64,000 nucleotides of DNA from the NCBI GenBank assembly GCA_018881555.1, contig JACAXG010000002.1, forward strand, positions 18,036,077 through 18,100,076, written 5' to 3'. A program made the position numbers and the translations under genes. Of this stretch, positions 38,480 through 51,912 are shown piece by piece; position 1 is the first letter of the stretch; each line of letters opens with the position of its first letter. The notes under the pieces are model-generated. The model searched no databases, was not told the origin of the DNA, and saw only the letters and a program-made list of their open reading frames with translations. The DNA comes from Amblyornis subalaris (taxonomy: Eukaryota > Chordata > Aves > Passeriformes > Ptilonorhynchidae).

Positions 38480-38833
38480 AAGTCAGGAAGGACACTGAGG
38501 TGCTGGAATGAGCCCAGAGAAGGGCAGCAAAGCTGATGAAGGGTCTGGAGCACAAGTCCTATGAGGAGCGGCTGAGGGAGCTGGGGTTGTTTAGCCTTGG
38601 GAAAAGGAGGCTCGGGGGACATTACTGCTCTCTACAACTCCGTGAAAGGAGAGTGTAGCCAGGTGGGGGTTGGCCTGTTCTCCCAGGCAACCAGTAATAG
38701 GACAAGAGGACACAGCCTCAAGTCGTGCCAGGGGAGGTTCAGATTGGACAACAGGAGGAATTTCTTCACGGGGTGATCAGACATTGGAATGGACTAATGA
38801 GGCACATGGTGGAATCACCATTCCTGGAATTGT
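38480..38833 (+). mobile_element. CR1 LINE fragment lacking its 3' tail
   Basis: The fragment matches a different CR1 subfamily pattern from the two octamer-ending tails. It carries GGACACTGAGGTGCTGGAAT, CCTATGAGGAGCGGCTGAGG, GAGCTGGGGTTGTTTAGCCT, CTCTCTACAACTCC, and GGAGGAATTTCTTCACGGGG. It stops at GGAATCACCATTCCTGGAAT. The final 60-100 bases and the terminal octamer, normally kept in CR1 insertions, are missing, so a deletion or rearrangement probably removed them. Low divergence suggests a relatively young copy. Confidence 0.9.
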
Positions 38834-41800
38834 GACCCAAATTTACCCATTATGTGACCAAAATGCAGGCATCTTCCTTTACACAAAAGTGTGTCACTTG
38901 TGATGGGAACACACAACTGTAAGATTTTCTCGGTTTGCAGATGGATGTGTGCTATGACCGTAGACTTTTGGCCTATATAACTACAGGCATTTTGCTTGCC
39001 CAAAAATGTGTGTTCAGCTGTGTGGCTGCAGAAGGGCATATGGTGTGGTGACATGTGGAAGTGGTTCCCTAAAAGCAATTCTGTGGTGTGGTAAATGAAC
39101 ACAGAGGAGGTCACTGAGNTGAACGTTGTTGGTGCCAGAGATTTATCAAGAGGAAATTAGGACCAGAAGCCAGCAGGAGGGAGGCTGCTGACAACCAGGG
39201 GATTGAAGATCTCAACAGTAGGAGCAGCTGTTTCATGATGGAACTTTGTAAATTCAGTCACAATTGGTATGAGAGGCCAGGTTTCATCTAGGACTTGAAA
39301 ACTAAAGCTGGAATGGGGAGTTGGTACCCTCAAGGAAGGATGAAGAGTCTGTACTGCTAGATGTGAAGGAGCTGTCACTGAAACCATGTTTCTTTGCCGT
39401 GGCAGGGTATGGCAAAAGAGGTAGGCTGATCATGGAAGTGGCTTCTGTGACGAGAGGGAGTGGCATATCTTAACTTGGGGTCCTCAAGATGAATCTGATT
39501 TTCTTTTAAAGACATTCTTCTACTGAGCGTCAGATAGAAGAATGTGAGAGCCCGTTTCAGGAACTGACTCCATATACCTTTTCAGTCCCATTGGCATTTC
39601 CTTATTTTCCTGGTTTGGGAAGCTGCTTGGAGTAAAGATTAACTCACTACACTCAGTGTGTTGTTTATGTATTGTATTTGTCCATCAATATCACCGCACT
39701 CTGGATTTTCTGTGAGTTGCCTGCAAGGCTCAGGAATAGTATTTTTTGTTGTTTTGACTGAACTTTTGCCCTGTGGTCCCTGGCTCTGTTACTTCCAGGG
39801 TGACTTGGGAAAGTGTCGCCTTCCTCTAAAATATCAGATCAGCATTAGCAAGAGATGAAAAGCTGGACAGAAGTGTTCAAGGTGCCCCTGCTCCCGACTC
39901 GTGCATCTAGCTCAAATGCTTGGAACTAATGATCAGATTTGACTTGAGAAGAAATCTTTCTCTGATCTGGGCTTTTGCATTTCAGGAAAAAAAAAGGGAA
40001 GGCAGAGGTATTCACCCAACTCAGCAAGATGGAATGCAGTTTACTTTGCAAAATGAACTTGGGTATTTTGTGGGCAGGAACTGCTGGAATGGACAGAGCC
40101 TTCGCCTTGGAGCAGTATAAACCTTAAATTTGCTGGCAGGGGGTGCGGAGGAGGAGAGGTTAGAATATGTAAGTGGAAGATGAATGGATCTTTCTGGACT
40201 TCGCAGCTATGGCATAAACTTACTGAGGCAGAAAGGAATGTGAAGAGTTCATCTCATACATCCCATGATTTTACCACCATAAAGCAGAATCCAATCTCCC
40301 CATCTCTTTCCTGGTAAATACCCAAATTATGCAAATATCTTTAGGGATGAAACTAGATAACCTCCCCAGGCATCTCTTTGAGTGCTCTACTTTCCTTAGC
40401 TTAGGACAATCTAGTTCTCTTTTTCCGACCCTGGGAGACTGCAGTCCCTGACTCTTCCTCACTTAGTCCTACACATCTGCTTAAGAAAGGTCTGGAGAAA
40501 CAAGGCCAGTAGTTATGCCAACATTTCCTCATGGATTTATTTTTTTTCCTGCCTAAACAACTGTGGTGAATAAACAAAATTAATGGCAGGTGAAATTTGC
40601 AGCCCCTGGGAGAAGAGTGCACACTGCTGGGGAAGATGGATGGATGGTGCTGAAGTAGTGACATCAGCTCTGAAGAGGAAGATAGGGACAGCTGGGTGCA
40701 GCTCCACAGAAAAAGGAAAAAAACCCAACCCCCAGATTTTAGGATGCTTAAGGAAAGGATGCTGAATGATGACCAATAAAATACAACTGTAAATGATACT
40801 GGAAATTACAGTGTGTTGCAGCACCTCAGCTTCAGAGTTTTACAGGTGTACAAAGGTTGCTGCTAAAGCTGGGTGAACTGAGAGGCAGAGAATCTAGGAG
40901 GCATGTGAGTAAGTGAAGCTCAGACAAGGCAGAACTCAGTTGGAAATCCCTTCCCAGTCTCGACACTGGTTCTTCCTGGCCAATCTTTGGAAATCATTCC
41001 TGCTTCAGACTTAGTGATACGTAATACTGTCATTTTTCCTCTTTGGAACACATTTTGCAGAAGGGTCTATAGCATTGTGTAGGATTCAGCTGAATTCAGG
41101 CTACAAGATGGGGTCACTGCAGTCCCCTGCTTTAAAATATAACTGATAAAAATCTTATTTTAAATGTTCTGGTCAGGACTAGTGAAGCTTTTCAATTTTT
41201 AAATGTGTTTTGTGTGGAAAATCCCTCTGTTAAATAATTAGCAAGTGCTCTGAGCATTACTGCATATTTTATATTTCATCTGCCTGGAAGAAATGGACAG
41301 TTCTCTTGCTACAGATTAACTGCAATTTATTTTGTAATATTCTGACTGCTGGAAGAGAGGGATTTCATAGTTTCTTTCTTTTACATCAGATTACTCAAGG
41401 AAAAGGGCTGGACAGAAGAAGGGTTTAACCATAACTTTTCTTCTATTCCCAGTCCCAGCGGACATCTGAGTTTACAAAAAAAAATCTGCACAAGCTGAAA
41501 ATGTGAAAAACAGAGACTGAGTGGTTCAACAGTACAAAGAATTGCAGTGCTGGATCTTATTTCTTGGCAGGCACTGGCTATGATGGTTTGTTTATTTTAC
41601 CTTTCGCATAGCCTTATTCCACATTTCAGTGTTAATTTTTCTCAGACAGAAAAAAAAAATTCAAAAAAATCATTGCTGCAGCTGCTGTTGCATGAATTAA
41701 TCTTAGGTACAAATGGACACTAATTGTATTTAAAATGAAGAATTTGGCACAAAAACCTGTTGCGATTTAACCTTTTCCTCTCAAAAGTGGAGTTACGAAT

Positions 41801-44800
41801 TATTCTTTTCATGGAATGAAGGATAAGATCACCTTTTAAGTAATTTTGATGATCAGATCTGTGTTCCTGAGGCTCTTTGAACAGTAGGTTGTGTCAGAAG
41901 TGTGGCCCTGGCTCTGCTGTGGGCATTTCTGTACATCTCAGTGCTGTTAGGCTACACCAGCAGGCCTTGGAAAGCAACACATAATGGTAACTTTCTGTTT
42001 TCCTAGAAAATTATTTTGTCCTGTCTTTGAGACAAACTTTGAATTCTGAGATAGTTTTATATCCCTAGTACTGCAATTGACAGCGCCATTCCTGAAGGGA
42101 CAAAAAATGCTTCGATGTTCATGTGTGTGAGACCTAATAGCCCTCCTGGCAGTCAGTGGGAGCCTTAAATCGGCCAGAAGATGCACACGCAGGTTCCTCC
42201 TGAAGAAATTGCTGTAGATTACAGAATACAGACAAATGTTGATTAACCAAATGTGCCTACAACACACAAAAGTTCTCTAAGAGTATAAGCTAACCTCCCA
42301 GTTTTCTCCCCTGGTGTAGCACCACTAGCTCAAATCTCTAACAGTCCTCTGCTTAATTTCACAGCCACTGCTTAGGTGGCTGCTCCAGTTTCTTTTATAA
42401 ACTATGTTATACAGAAAGCCATCACCTGCACACACTATCTCTGCACGCACTGGGGCTCAGTTGTATATTTTGCCCACATCAGTTTCTTCCACAGTGTTGC
42501 CTGGTTAGCACTTGCAACGAGCATCCTGTGAAGCCTTTAGAAAAGTCTCTTCCAGCTTGCTGGAACACACAGGATGCTGATGACCATCAGGGAGTATAAG
42601 GAGGATGGCTGCAGTGGTACTTTGTGGTCTGTTAAGAGCCAGATCCCTAGTCAGGCCAACACGGATTGCCAGGAAAAATCAAGGGCTTGAATAAAACTAA
42701 TTCTCCATTCTGGCAGTCAGAGTGGGGAAATGCGTGCTTCCTTGCAGCCCTGCTGCAGCTTGCGAAATCTCTTGCATCTCCAAAACACTGCCGAGACTGA
42801 TGCCAATGAAAATAACACGCAGAAACATTTTTAACATTTATGCCGCTCATTTGCAATTCAAGTGTGGTGAACTCTTGTGTGCTGAAAAGCAGGGAGCAGA
42901 CTAGAACAGACCAATCTGTTTATGAAGACCGCAGGGGATATTTACCAGCACTGAGATATAGAGGATTGTTTTAATGTTATTGATCAGTATTTCTAAAATG
43001 GTGTTGAACTGCAGCTTTCCTGTTGTGACAAAGCTGAATGACTACTATCTTGATACTTTCTTTGTTAGTAGGTTGGTACCACATATCAAAAGGTAGGGGA
43101 CACCAAAGAAGGCTGTAAGAATGTGGTCAAAATAGCATAAGGAGGAATTTTATATAGTATTTCCCAGGTACAATGTTCCTAAGGCAGTGTAAAATTTCAT
43201 TTTATTCTTTCATGAAACTTATCTGTATGCATATAACAAAGTATTGGCTTGTTTGAGCAACCACTCTTATATTTGAGATGAAGTACACTGTGATGTGATA
43301 TCATGTCAGTAGGCAAAATTAATCTCTGCATAATTTTCCGTAAAGGGTAGGGAACTTTAGACAAGTGTCCTTTTACAGTCCCCTATAATGAAGGGGGAAG
43401 CTTGTCAGCTGAATTGCCCATGTGGATTATTTTTGTTTTTAAAAGTTAGCTGTCACATTTCACTGCTGTCTCTCTTCTCCTCACAATCCTGAAAAACAGA
43501 TTATTCAATAGCTAACATAAAATTCAAGTCCAGAGATGACTCTTACAGTAAATACCAGCGTGACATTTAATATAAATTCTTGCCTAAAAATATCTGCGAT
43601 AAATCTTAGATCCTATAGGTATGTATATGCATGTATTGATACTAGAGGATGATCTAGTTGGGGGTTAAGCACCATGTTCCAAAAAAGCAAATCAATGTAA
43701 ACCACTCATCACCTCTTCATCATCTCAGCATATGCAGACACCTACCATTTTTGTGACACTGTTTTAATCCTATGTGGAATGGCTTCATGAAGGCAGCTGC
43801 ATTTTTAGCACACATGGAAGCTTACTGAGCTCAGCACAGAGCTATTTCAAGTCAAGAATGCAAAACAGCAGAAAGGATTATTGTCCACCTCTTTCCTAAT
43901 GGCCATCTATTTAGAGGATGGAGGACTTGCTGAGGAAATCAGACTTTCAGCACCTTCAGACAACGGTTTCCACTTATTAGATGACGGATCTCACCTTAGT
44001 GGCATGAGTGGAATCATGACACATCCTCTTCCATGGCTTTCAGAGTTGATTTATACTCTCTACCATGCTTGCACGGGACTATTTTCCTCTCTATAACCAT
44101 TTAAAATACTGTTCTCCTCTGGTTTCTGTGGAATTCGTGGTTTGTAGTAAAGAAAGGAATAATTTTAACACAAAAACTGAAATCATGTCTGACTCGGGAG
44201 CAGAGAGAGAAGAATATCTCTAGTGCTATTTCCATAGGTCTTTAATTTCTAAAATAAAAAGTATACATCTTTGCTCTGGTACACATACTCTCTACTCCAG
44301 CTTCTCTTGCATCCTTTGAATAATTATTCTGTTAGGAGTTGTACTTCACATAGTGCTTTTCAATTCATACAATTGAGCATGCAGGAGAAGTGCATATCAA
44401 ATTTAAGGACCAAAATGAAATCATCAACCACTCACAAGGCAACACTGGCAAGAAAGAGCATTTACAGCTTCTTGTCCTGAGCAATACAGAACACCGAGAA
44501 GCTACTGGGTTAACTTGTCCTAACACAGAGCAGAAGCCCCTGGAGTGAATCCAGTGTTACTTACCTAAGAGCTGAGTCCATGTGTTTGATTGGTGTCTTG
44601 TTTTGGTTTTGTTTTTCCAGAGGAATCATAACTCATTTGCACAAACAATCCCTCGTCCATAATGAATACACATACCAGGATTTATAACAGATAAATTAAA
44701 AGAGATGTGCCCATGAGACAGCAAGGCATGCAGTAGTAGAAAGGATAAGGAGTACCCTTTTCATTCTGTCTGATAAGAACGATCACTCAGAGCAGGATGT

Positions 44801-47800
44801 AATTTTAATTTCTAAGTTATCCAAATATCCGCATCAAAAAAGGAAAACAAATAGAAAACAGGTCATTATGAGCACATCAGTATCACAAGTCTTGCTTCTG
44901 TGTGTTGCATTCAATATCTGATAGGTAACATACAGCACCAAAGCACTCAGCATTTATAAAGATGTCATTAAANAATGTGACAGTCTAGGCTGCAGGAGAC
45001 AGAAAGAAAAAACCTGGTCCCACTTAATCATTTGCCTGAATCTTACATGACTTTGTTCAGGGCAAGAAAAACAAAGATTGTTAAGGAAGTGGCAAGTGAG
45101 CTGCTGCTCAAAAAAAGGGGTGCAACTCTATATGGCATCCTTAAAAAATGAGAGCCAAGATCTGCTGCAGAGAGCTGAGGGTGCGTGTTACTCTTCAAAT
45201 TAATTTAGGCAAATTTAATTTATCAGTAAATCAGCTATGAGAAGATGCTGGAGAGGGATAACCAGGTTGTAGGTGTGGGTGGGAATAACATGCACAGCCA
45301 AACAAGCTGATTGGGTATGTGGAGAAGTGTGTGGCTGGAAAATCCTGTGAGACGCTTCATACTAGCTGAAGTATCTTATCTAAACTTGTGTCACATGCTT
45401 TTCATAAGGCAGAATTCAAATGATGAAGAGACTGAGCTGTGGCTGAGTCTCTCGCTTTGTGTGATTTCCAAAAAAAACCCCAGTGTGGAACACTTGGTAG
45501 CATCTTACCATCTACTTTCTGCTTGTTATGACTGCATGGTGCTGGTTCCTGGCAATTTTGAGGTTATTTTAAGGACTCTGGAGAAGGGAGTCTGAATGGC
45601 ATACAGCACTGGAATGGACCCAGCAACTGCTGGAAGATGCAAGAGGAATCACAGGGGAGAAGTGCAGAGGGCAATGGAGAGAAGCAGAAGTGAACAAGCA
45701 TGGAGTGCAAAGAATGAAAAGAGGTGTACCCCTATGGTATAAAGACCCTACCTAGGGACGCTTGGACCTGTGGGAAGCTGAAGAGTGCTCTTTGCTTAGC
45801 ATGGCAGACCTGCTTGTCTAATTATTTTATCTGTGGTATTTCTAGAATACAAGTAATGTGCAAGCTGTACTGCAACGTGGAGACAAGCAATAGAGGCAGC
45901 CCATCTACTGGGATCTGCAGATGCTGATGCTTGAGGTCCCTCATAATCTGGTATGTGCCCAGCAGGAGAGGAGGAGATGTGGTAAAGAAGAGTCGTAGAG
46001 CACTTGGTTCCGTGGTTCAAACAGCTACAGCTGTCAAACAATGGTGTTTCTTGTTTTGGAGTTAGCTTGGGTTAAAACTCTTCAGACCTTCTTGCCTGGG
46101 GCAAGCCTGCAGGCTACAATGCTGTCAGGAATTTGCAGCTTAAATCTGCTTGGCAGCAGTTGCCATTTTTCAGCTTTTGTGGCAGTGGAGCGGGTTCCTG
46201 GGAATGGCAAGGGAAATCTCAGAAGGTATTTGTGAGACACCTGGGAGATGCCTGTAGGGATGGGGAGGAAATCTGGGAGAAGCCAGCAGAATGTCATGGG
46301 TCTGTGGTAGACCGGGCAATGAGGGGGAGGCTGTACTCAGTTTCTTTCCCTTTTCTCAATCTCTTNGCATATTTTCCTCCCCAGGGGTGGCTCCTCGTGT
46401 TCTTGGGAGTTTCCAGCTTTTTTCCAAAGCCCACAACTGTCTCCTTCCCATCTTATAGCTGTGTTCTTCTATCAAGTCAATTGTACCTAGAAAAAACCCT
46501 CCTTGTGGCTTTGCTGTAGCCTCTTAATTATTCTCTGCTGAAGAGGATGCTGGTGTGGCTCCTGTTACAGAGCAAAGAAGGGCCAGAAGGTGAGCGGGGA
46601 TTATTTAGGCCAAAACAGCAGGTTCTGTCTCCCAAGGCATTGGCGAAGTCCCTCACAGTCTTCAGCAGCCCCTGCTGAGCTGACCACACTCAAGTAGTCC
46701 CATCGAGGTCAGAGGCTCACAGTTCAATCTTCATTATGCTGCTATGTAGTTGTCAGGCATTAACTTTTGTTAGGTAAAGCATGATCAGCAAGTCTTATTA
46801 ATAAAACATGATTGGCAGAAATAACAGAACTAAGCTAATACAAGAACACTTGCCCAGCAGCTCAATATACCCATCATCAAGCAATACTTAGAATGGACCA
46901 CCAACCAGTAAAAATCAGCCAACCTGGATGGTGCTCTCCACCTCCTGAAACTCATCTATTTCAACCTGAAGGGCATTTACAGAGCCCTACCTCCAGGGAC
47001 ATCTGGGAGCAAGCCTNTGTAGCTGGAACCAGCACAATTAATGCTACTCCTCCTGACTACTGACAATTGCTGGCAGGGAAAGGGAAAGTAGAGATAGCCA
47101 CTCTTCTGAAATTTTGTAGTGTCCTTTGCATTATTAATCACACTTTCATAGAGGTAATGAGTAGCCACACTCCTTCCCACATTTCCAATTATTGCATAAT
47201 AATTAATGTGTGCATTTAGCCCCTCCTGACCTAAATCACAAGATGCCAATGTCCCTTGAGTCAGTTTGAGACTGTCTTGTATGTTTCTAAACCTGGATCA
47301 ATTAATGGGAGGTATTTTCTGCACACTCTCTGCAAGCTCCTCTCCCAGTTTCTGCCCTTTGCCTTTAAAATCTGTTTCCCAGTCCAGTGATGGTCAGGCA
47401 GCGGCGCATACACCTGCATACACCAGGATCATAGCTCAGTGGAGAGACCTGATGGACAAACTAGCCTCTTTTGTCTCTACACCTTTGTGTGTTAGTAGAG
47501 GTTACATTTATGCAGCTTTGCATCTAGTTTAAATGAACAACATTCAGTTGCTAACCGAATGTGCATGAATGGAATAAAAAACATTTTCCTCTTCATTCCA
47601 GATGTTTTCTCTCCAATAATAATACTGATAATGTCCTCTGTCTCCTAGCATAAATAAACCACAGCTGTATGTGTGTCTTGCTAGTTACCCTGACTTTAAT
47701 GACTAATCATCTCTTCATTCACATATTGCCTTTGGTCTTCTCAGGGTCCTCATATCCATGCAGTGTGTAAAACTGGATGATTTTTCCACTAAGTTATCCC

Positions 47801-50479
47801 TAAAATAGTTCAGTCTTCTTGAACAATTGAAACTTATCTGGACTTATCTCGTAGCTTTATTAATGAAAGATGAGTTTCAGTGGTTGGAGAAGCTATTTCT
47901 TCTCTCTCTTGGTTTTCAAGGAAGCTGGTTCGTATCTTTNCTCAGACAATGCTCTCATACTGTCTTGTCTATCTGAGTTTTAACTCATGCTTCAAAATGC
48001 TTTCNTCCTCACTAGTCTTGAAGTCTGAATAGTCCTTTACAAACATGTAATGTAGGACATTTTAAATGTTGTCCTTGCAGTCACTCTCCAAAGCTATCTG
48101 TCATGATAGGCCTATCATGGCCAGAGTTTAGTTGCAGACATTCCAGGATTTACACTCATCATAGTAGCCACAACTTCATAAATACCATCTCTTTCTACCT
48201 CTGCATCTACCTCTCATTTTCCTAATGATTAAATTGCAAAATCTTTGTGACCAAGAATGTTGTTGTATTGCACTGTATTTAGAGAAACACCTATTACAAT
48301 TGGCTTATCATTCATGACTGGAATTCTTAGGTGTTGCAGAAATACAGATTTTTTTTTTTTAATTTTAGTCATGTATTCATTTAAAAATACCATGTGTTTT
48401 TAGGGAGTATTCTAGGATATTTTAGTGCAATATTCCTGAAAATACAAAATGTCAGTGATTCAGGATTCTATCCATAAAATGATTTCTCCATTGCTCAAAT
48501 TGCCATGGAGTCCTTCTTCTTACCTTGTTTGTAAAGCCAATATTCAACACTTCTAGTATTTATCTGGACCCTCACCACAAGACCATAAACTGGATCAACC
48601 TTCACTGCAGGAATGTTGTGATATTAAGATAGAGCAGTTTCAAAACCTCGGCAACTGTGTATTCTTTTAGATACTTAAAGTAATAGATTTTCTAAGCTGT
48701 ATAATCTCACCAGATTCTTAAAGNACACCATCTGTCTGTACCATCACAAAAGTCCAAGTATGCCCTCCGCCTCCCAAAAAATGTATGACATTTTTTAATC
48801 ATAACTGTTGAATGTATTTTCACAATTTAAGAAATTTAACAATGTATTTGAAGATGAAAGAGCATCAACAAAACTGAGAGAGCAGATTGTGGGACTTTCC
48901 TCCCTAGACCTGATGGGAATGCAGAATTTGAGCACTGTTTGTCCTTTGTTCCCCCAACTCAGGAACACCATTCTTCCTGTAATAGGGACAAATATCATAA
49001 TACAGATCTCTTGATGTACCGTGGGAATAATAGGGCAGGATACAAAAATTAAATATTTACATCTGAGTCCTACTCTGTTTAGTGCTTTCCCAAATTAGGA
49101 ACATTACTGCTGTCTATTAGCAGTAGATATGATGAGCTTTCTCACAAATCTTCTTTCTACTGAACTATGACTTTCCAGTATCCTGCAAGCCCAAAGGACA
49201 CAGCCCAAGTGTGGGTGGCTGTGGTCCATCAGGGCCTGGTTTATATTGACATCCCTAATAGATGAGAAAAGGGCTCAGTGTGTCGAGGAGTCTGAGGCTC
49301 CATTAAAACCTTACTGCATGTTACTGCACATTTAAGATGATCTGCAACACTCTATCATCTGGCTGAGGTATCCTACAGCCCACCTGTGTATGGGCTTGTT
49401 TTGCCAATGAAAACCCCTTCTGTTCTTGTGTCCTCCCATTATTGTCCATCAAAGAGTAGTTAGTGTACTCAAAAGTGTTCCCTCTCTTCAAGCACCTCTC
49501 ACACTTCTACATACATAATTTAAAAGTATAAATGTTTGCGTACTTGATTTAAAAGGAAATATATATATATACACACACATGTATAAGAAGACAAAATGAG
49601 AGATGAAGTGATATTTACAGATAGTCCTAATGCAGAGCCCCTATGTAGGCAGCTGGGAAGAGTAGTGCCTCTTTTCATAACTGAAATCACAGAAATATTT
49701 ACAAAGTAGAATGAGACAGCAGACAGACAATAGAATGCCTGTTCTCTATCCATACAACCCTGAAAGTTCTGCTAAGGTGAATTCCACTTCTCATTCTGGA
49801 TTTCAGAAGGATACAGAGAAAAAAATCCCATTCAAAATGTCTCATATAATCCTGCTTGAATGGGGAGAGTTGCCACTTTTCTCAGCTCTTGGATAAGTGT
49901 ATTTATTTTGTACACATGATGGCAAAGGAGCCATTGTCTGTATGTCGTGTTGCTGGTCAGAGAGGCTTCCTACACTTTCAGAGACCATCACTCCACCTCC
50001 TTTCTCAACAGTACCATTAAATTGTATGCTGGCATGGGTTTCTGTGGAAAATCCCTCATGCACATAAATGAGTAGAACGATAATGACAGCAAAGTGCCTC
50101 AAGCTGAAGTATCAGGACACAGTTTCACAATTAGCCTGGGCTGCTCTCAGTCCGTTTTGCTATATCCTTCCCCTGTGCCCCACACCTGCCAGCAGCAAAA
50201 GTGGTCCNGCAATTACATACAGACTGATCAGCCACCCTATTTGGCAAAGCCAGCTGATTTTGGAGAGGGGATAGTGTCTGTTTTCCATTTAGGCAGGTCC
50301 CTTCCCCCCTACACAGCCCCATGAGAGCCAGCACCAACACACAGCAAGGGGGCAGGGGCAGGACACAAGGGCATGTGTGTCATGTAAGGCAGGACTTAAG
50401 ACTGTCTATATCTATAGCAGCAATGCAGTTGGTCAAATCTCCCGCTACAGAAGGTATTGGAACAGATTGATAAAAACGA
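38834..50479. other. Long non-coding stretch downstream of the CpG island
   Basis: About 11.6 kb has no exon, LINE or LTR that I can support. Open frames up to 128 codons (46133-46519, plus strand) resemble nothing known. If the promoter at about 38075 reads rightwards, this would be first-intron or lncRNA territory. A short AT/CA microsatellite is listed separately. Confidence 0.5.
49559..49579. repeat. Compound AT/CA microsatellite
   Basis: Six AT units run into about four AC units, then CATGTATA. It is short and probably of low polymorphism. Confidence 0.9.
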
Positions 50480-51912
50480 ATTGCAGAAATTGCCAGGACT
50501 TGACGGTATCTATTCTTCAATTCCGGCATGGCTAAAATACGAAGTTGCTGCATTGCTTTTTGTGGTGTACCACTTGAATTGGGCTGGGTATCAAACAGAT
50601 CGAAGGTAGAGGGTTTGGGATATTTTTGGTAAGCATAAGCCAGTATGTCTGATTTCTGTACCAACAAAACAAACTAAAACTGTAACCAGAACTACAGCTA
50701 GTGTATACAGTAAGTGGATAGAATAAGAAAAGTCAATATGGCTTTATCAGAGGCAAGTTGTACTTCAAAAATCTATTAGAGTCCTTTATGATGAGTTTAT
50801 GAAAGTAAACAAGGAACTGAAAGGGGTCCAGTTAGGTCTTCAAAATACTTTTGACCAGGTCCCTCAGTAAAGGCTCATAAAAGAATAAGTTTCTGATGAA
50901 GCAAGAAACAAAATCAGTGCCTTAGTAACTGTTTAAAACAGTGCAGCAATGGATAAAAATACAAGTGTTTTCCCAATAGATTTGTTACAATTTCACCTTT
51001 ATTGGTCTTTTAAGTGATGTCAAAAAGCTGAAGAACACAATAGAGTGATGAGGTTTACTGATGATACTAAGTTCTTTGCGATACTAAAATCAAAAGCCAG
51101 CTGAAAGGTGTTGCAGGAGGACACCACAAATTGCTGAATGGGAAAAGAGCTAACAAAATTAGATTAACTTAAGCAAATCCTAACTTTTCAATACAGACTA
51201 ATGGTTTCTAAACAACATAAACATTCAAGAAAGAGGCCATGGAATCATTTTGACCAGTTTGATTAAAATAGTCACTGTTCAAAGGTAAACCATAAGGAAG
51301 GAAACTGAGATTAAACAGGAAAACCTTGGTATAGCACTCTACTTTTCTCTATCTTATATTTTTCTAAGTTACAAGGAAGATCAAGAGGAATGGTCAAAAT
51401 TGTGGAACTTTTCCATCTGAGGAGATAGTAAATGAAAAGTAAACAGACCAAGATGTTTCTATTTGGAGAAAGGGTAATTGAGGGGATACTATGAAGAAAA
51501 TCTATGAAATGGTGACTGGTATTAGGGCAGATAGAGAGAAATCACCTACAGCTTCTCACAGTAAGAGAACTGAGTGGGAGTCTATAAAAATTCTCGTTTG
51601 GCAGGTTCAAAACACAAGGAAGTAATTTTTCCAGCAATGTAGAATTGAATGTAGAATACACATATTATGGTAATAAAAATGGGAATGGGTTAAAATAGGA
51701 ATCAGAACCACCATCTTAGAGACAAGCCTATTGAAGACTATTATGCAGTGGTCTAGAAAGAAATCTCCAGCTTGGAATTATTGGGAGCTACAGGATATAC
51801 CCTAGAAAGAATAGATTCCTATGTCTAATGAGCTTTTTATAAGCACCCACAATTGGCCACTGTGGGGAAGAGGNAACCGAGGTATGAAGACCTTTGGTCT
51901 GCCCAACTACAG
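50480..51912 (+). mobile_element. Ancient CR1-type LINE copy, 1.4 kb
   Basis: This is the longest LINE remnant in the window. Landmarks in order: CCAGGACTTGACGGTATC and AAAATACGAAGTTGCTGCAT (start of the RT domain); AAGTCAATATGGCTTTATCA; T-F-D-Q-V-P-Q at 50847-50867 (family FDKVPHxRL); F-T-D-D-T at 51054-51068 (catalytic FADDT); and near the 3' end ATTGGCCACTGTGGGGAAG with GACCTTTGGTCTGCCC (51853-51904). That last 3' signature belongs to CR1 lineages I associate with turtles and crocodilians rather than the avian octamer-ending subfamilies, so this copy may predate birds. It is riddled with stops and indels. Confidence 0.8.

Noticed and set aside
46133..46519. 128-codon plus-strand open frame
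   Set aside because: It starts at a non-ATG codon, has an internal ambiguous base and no family resemblance.
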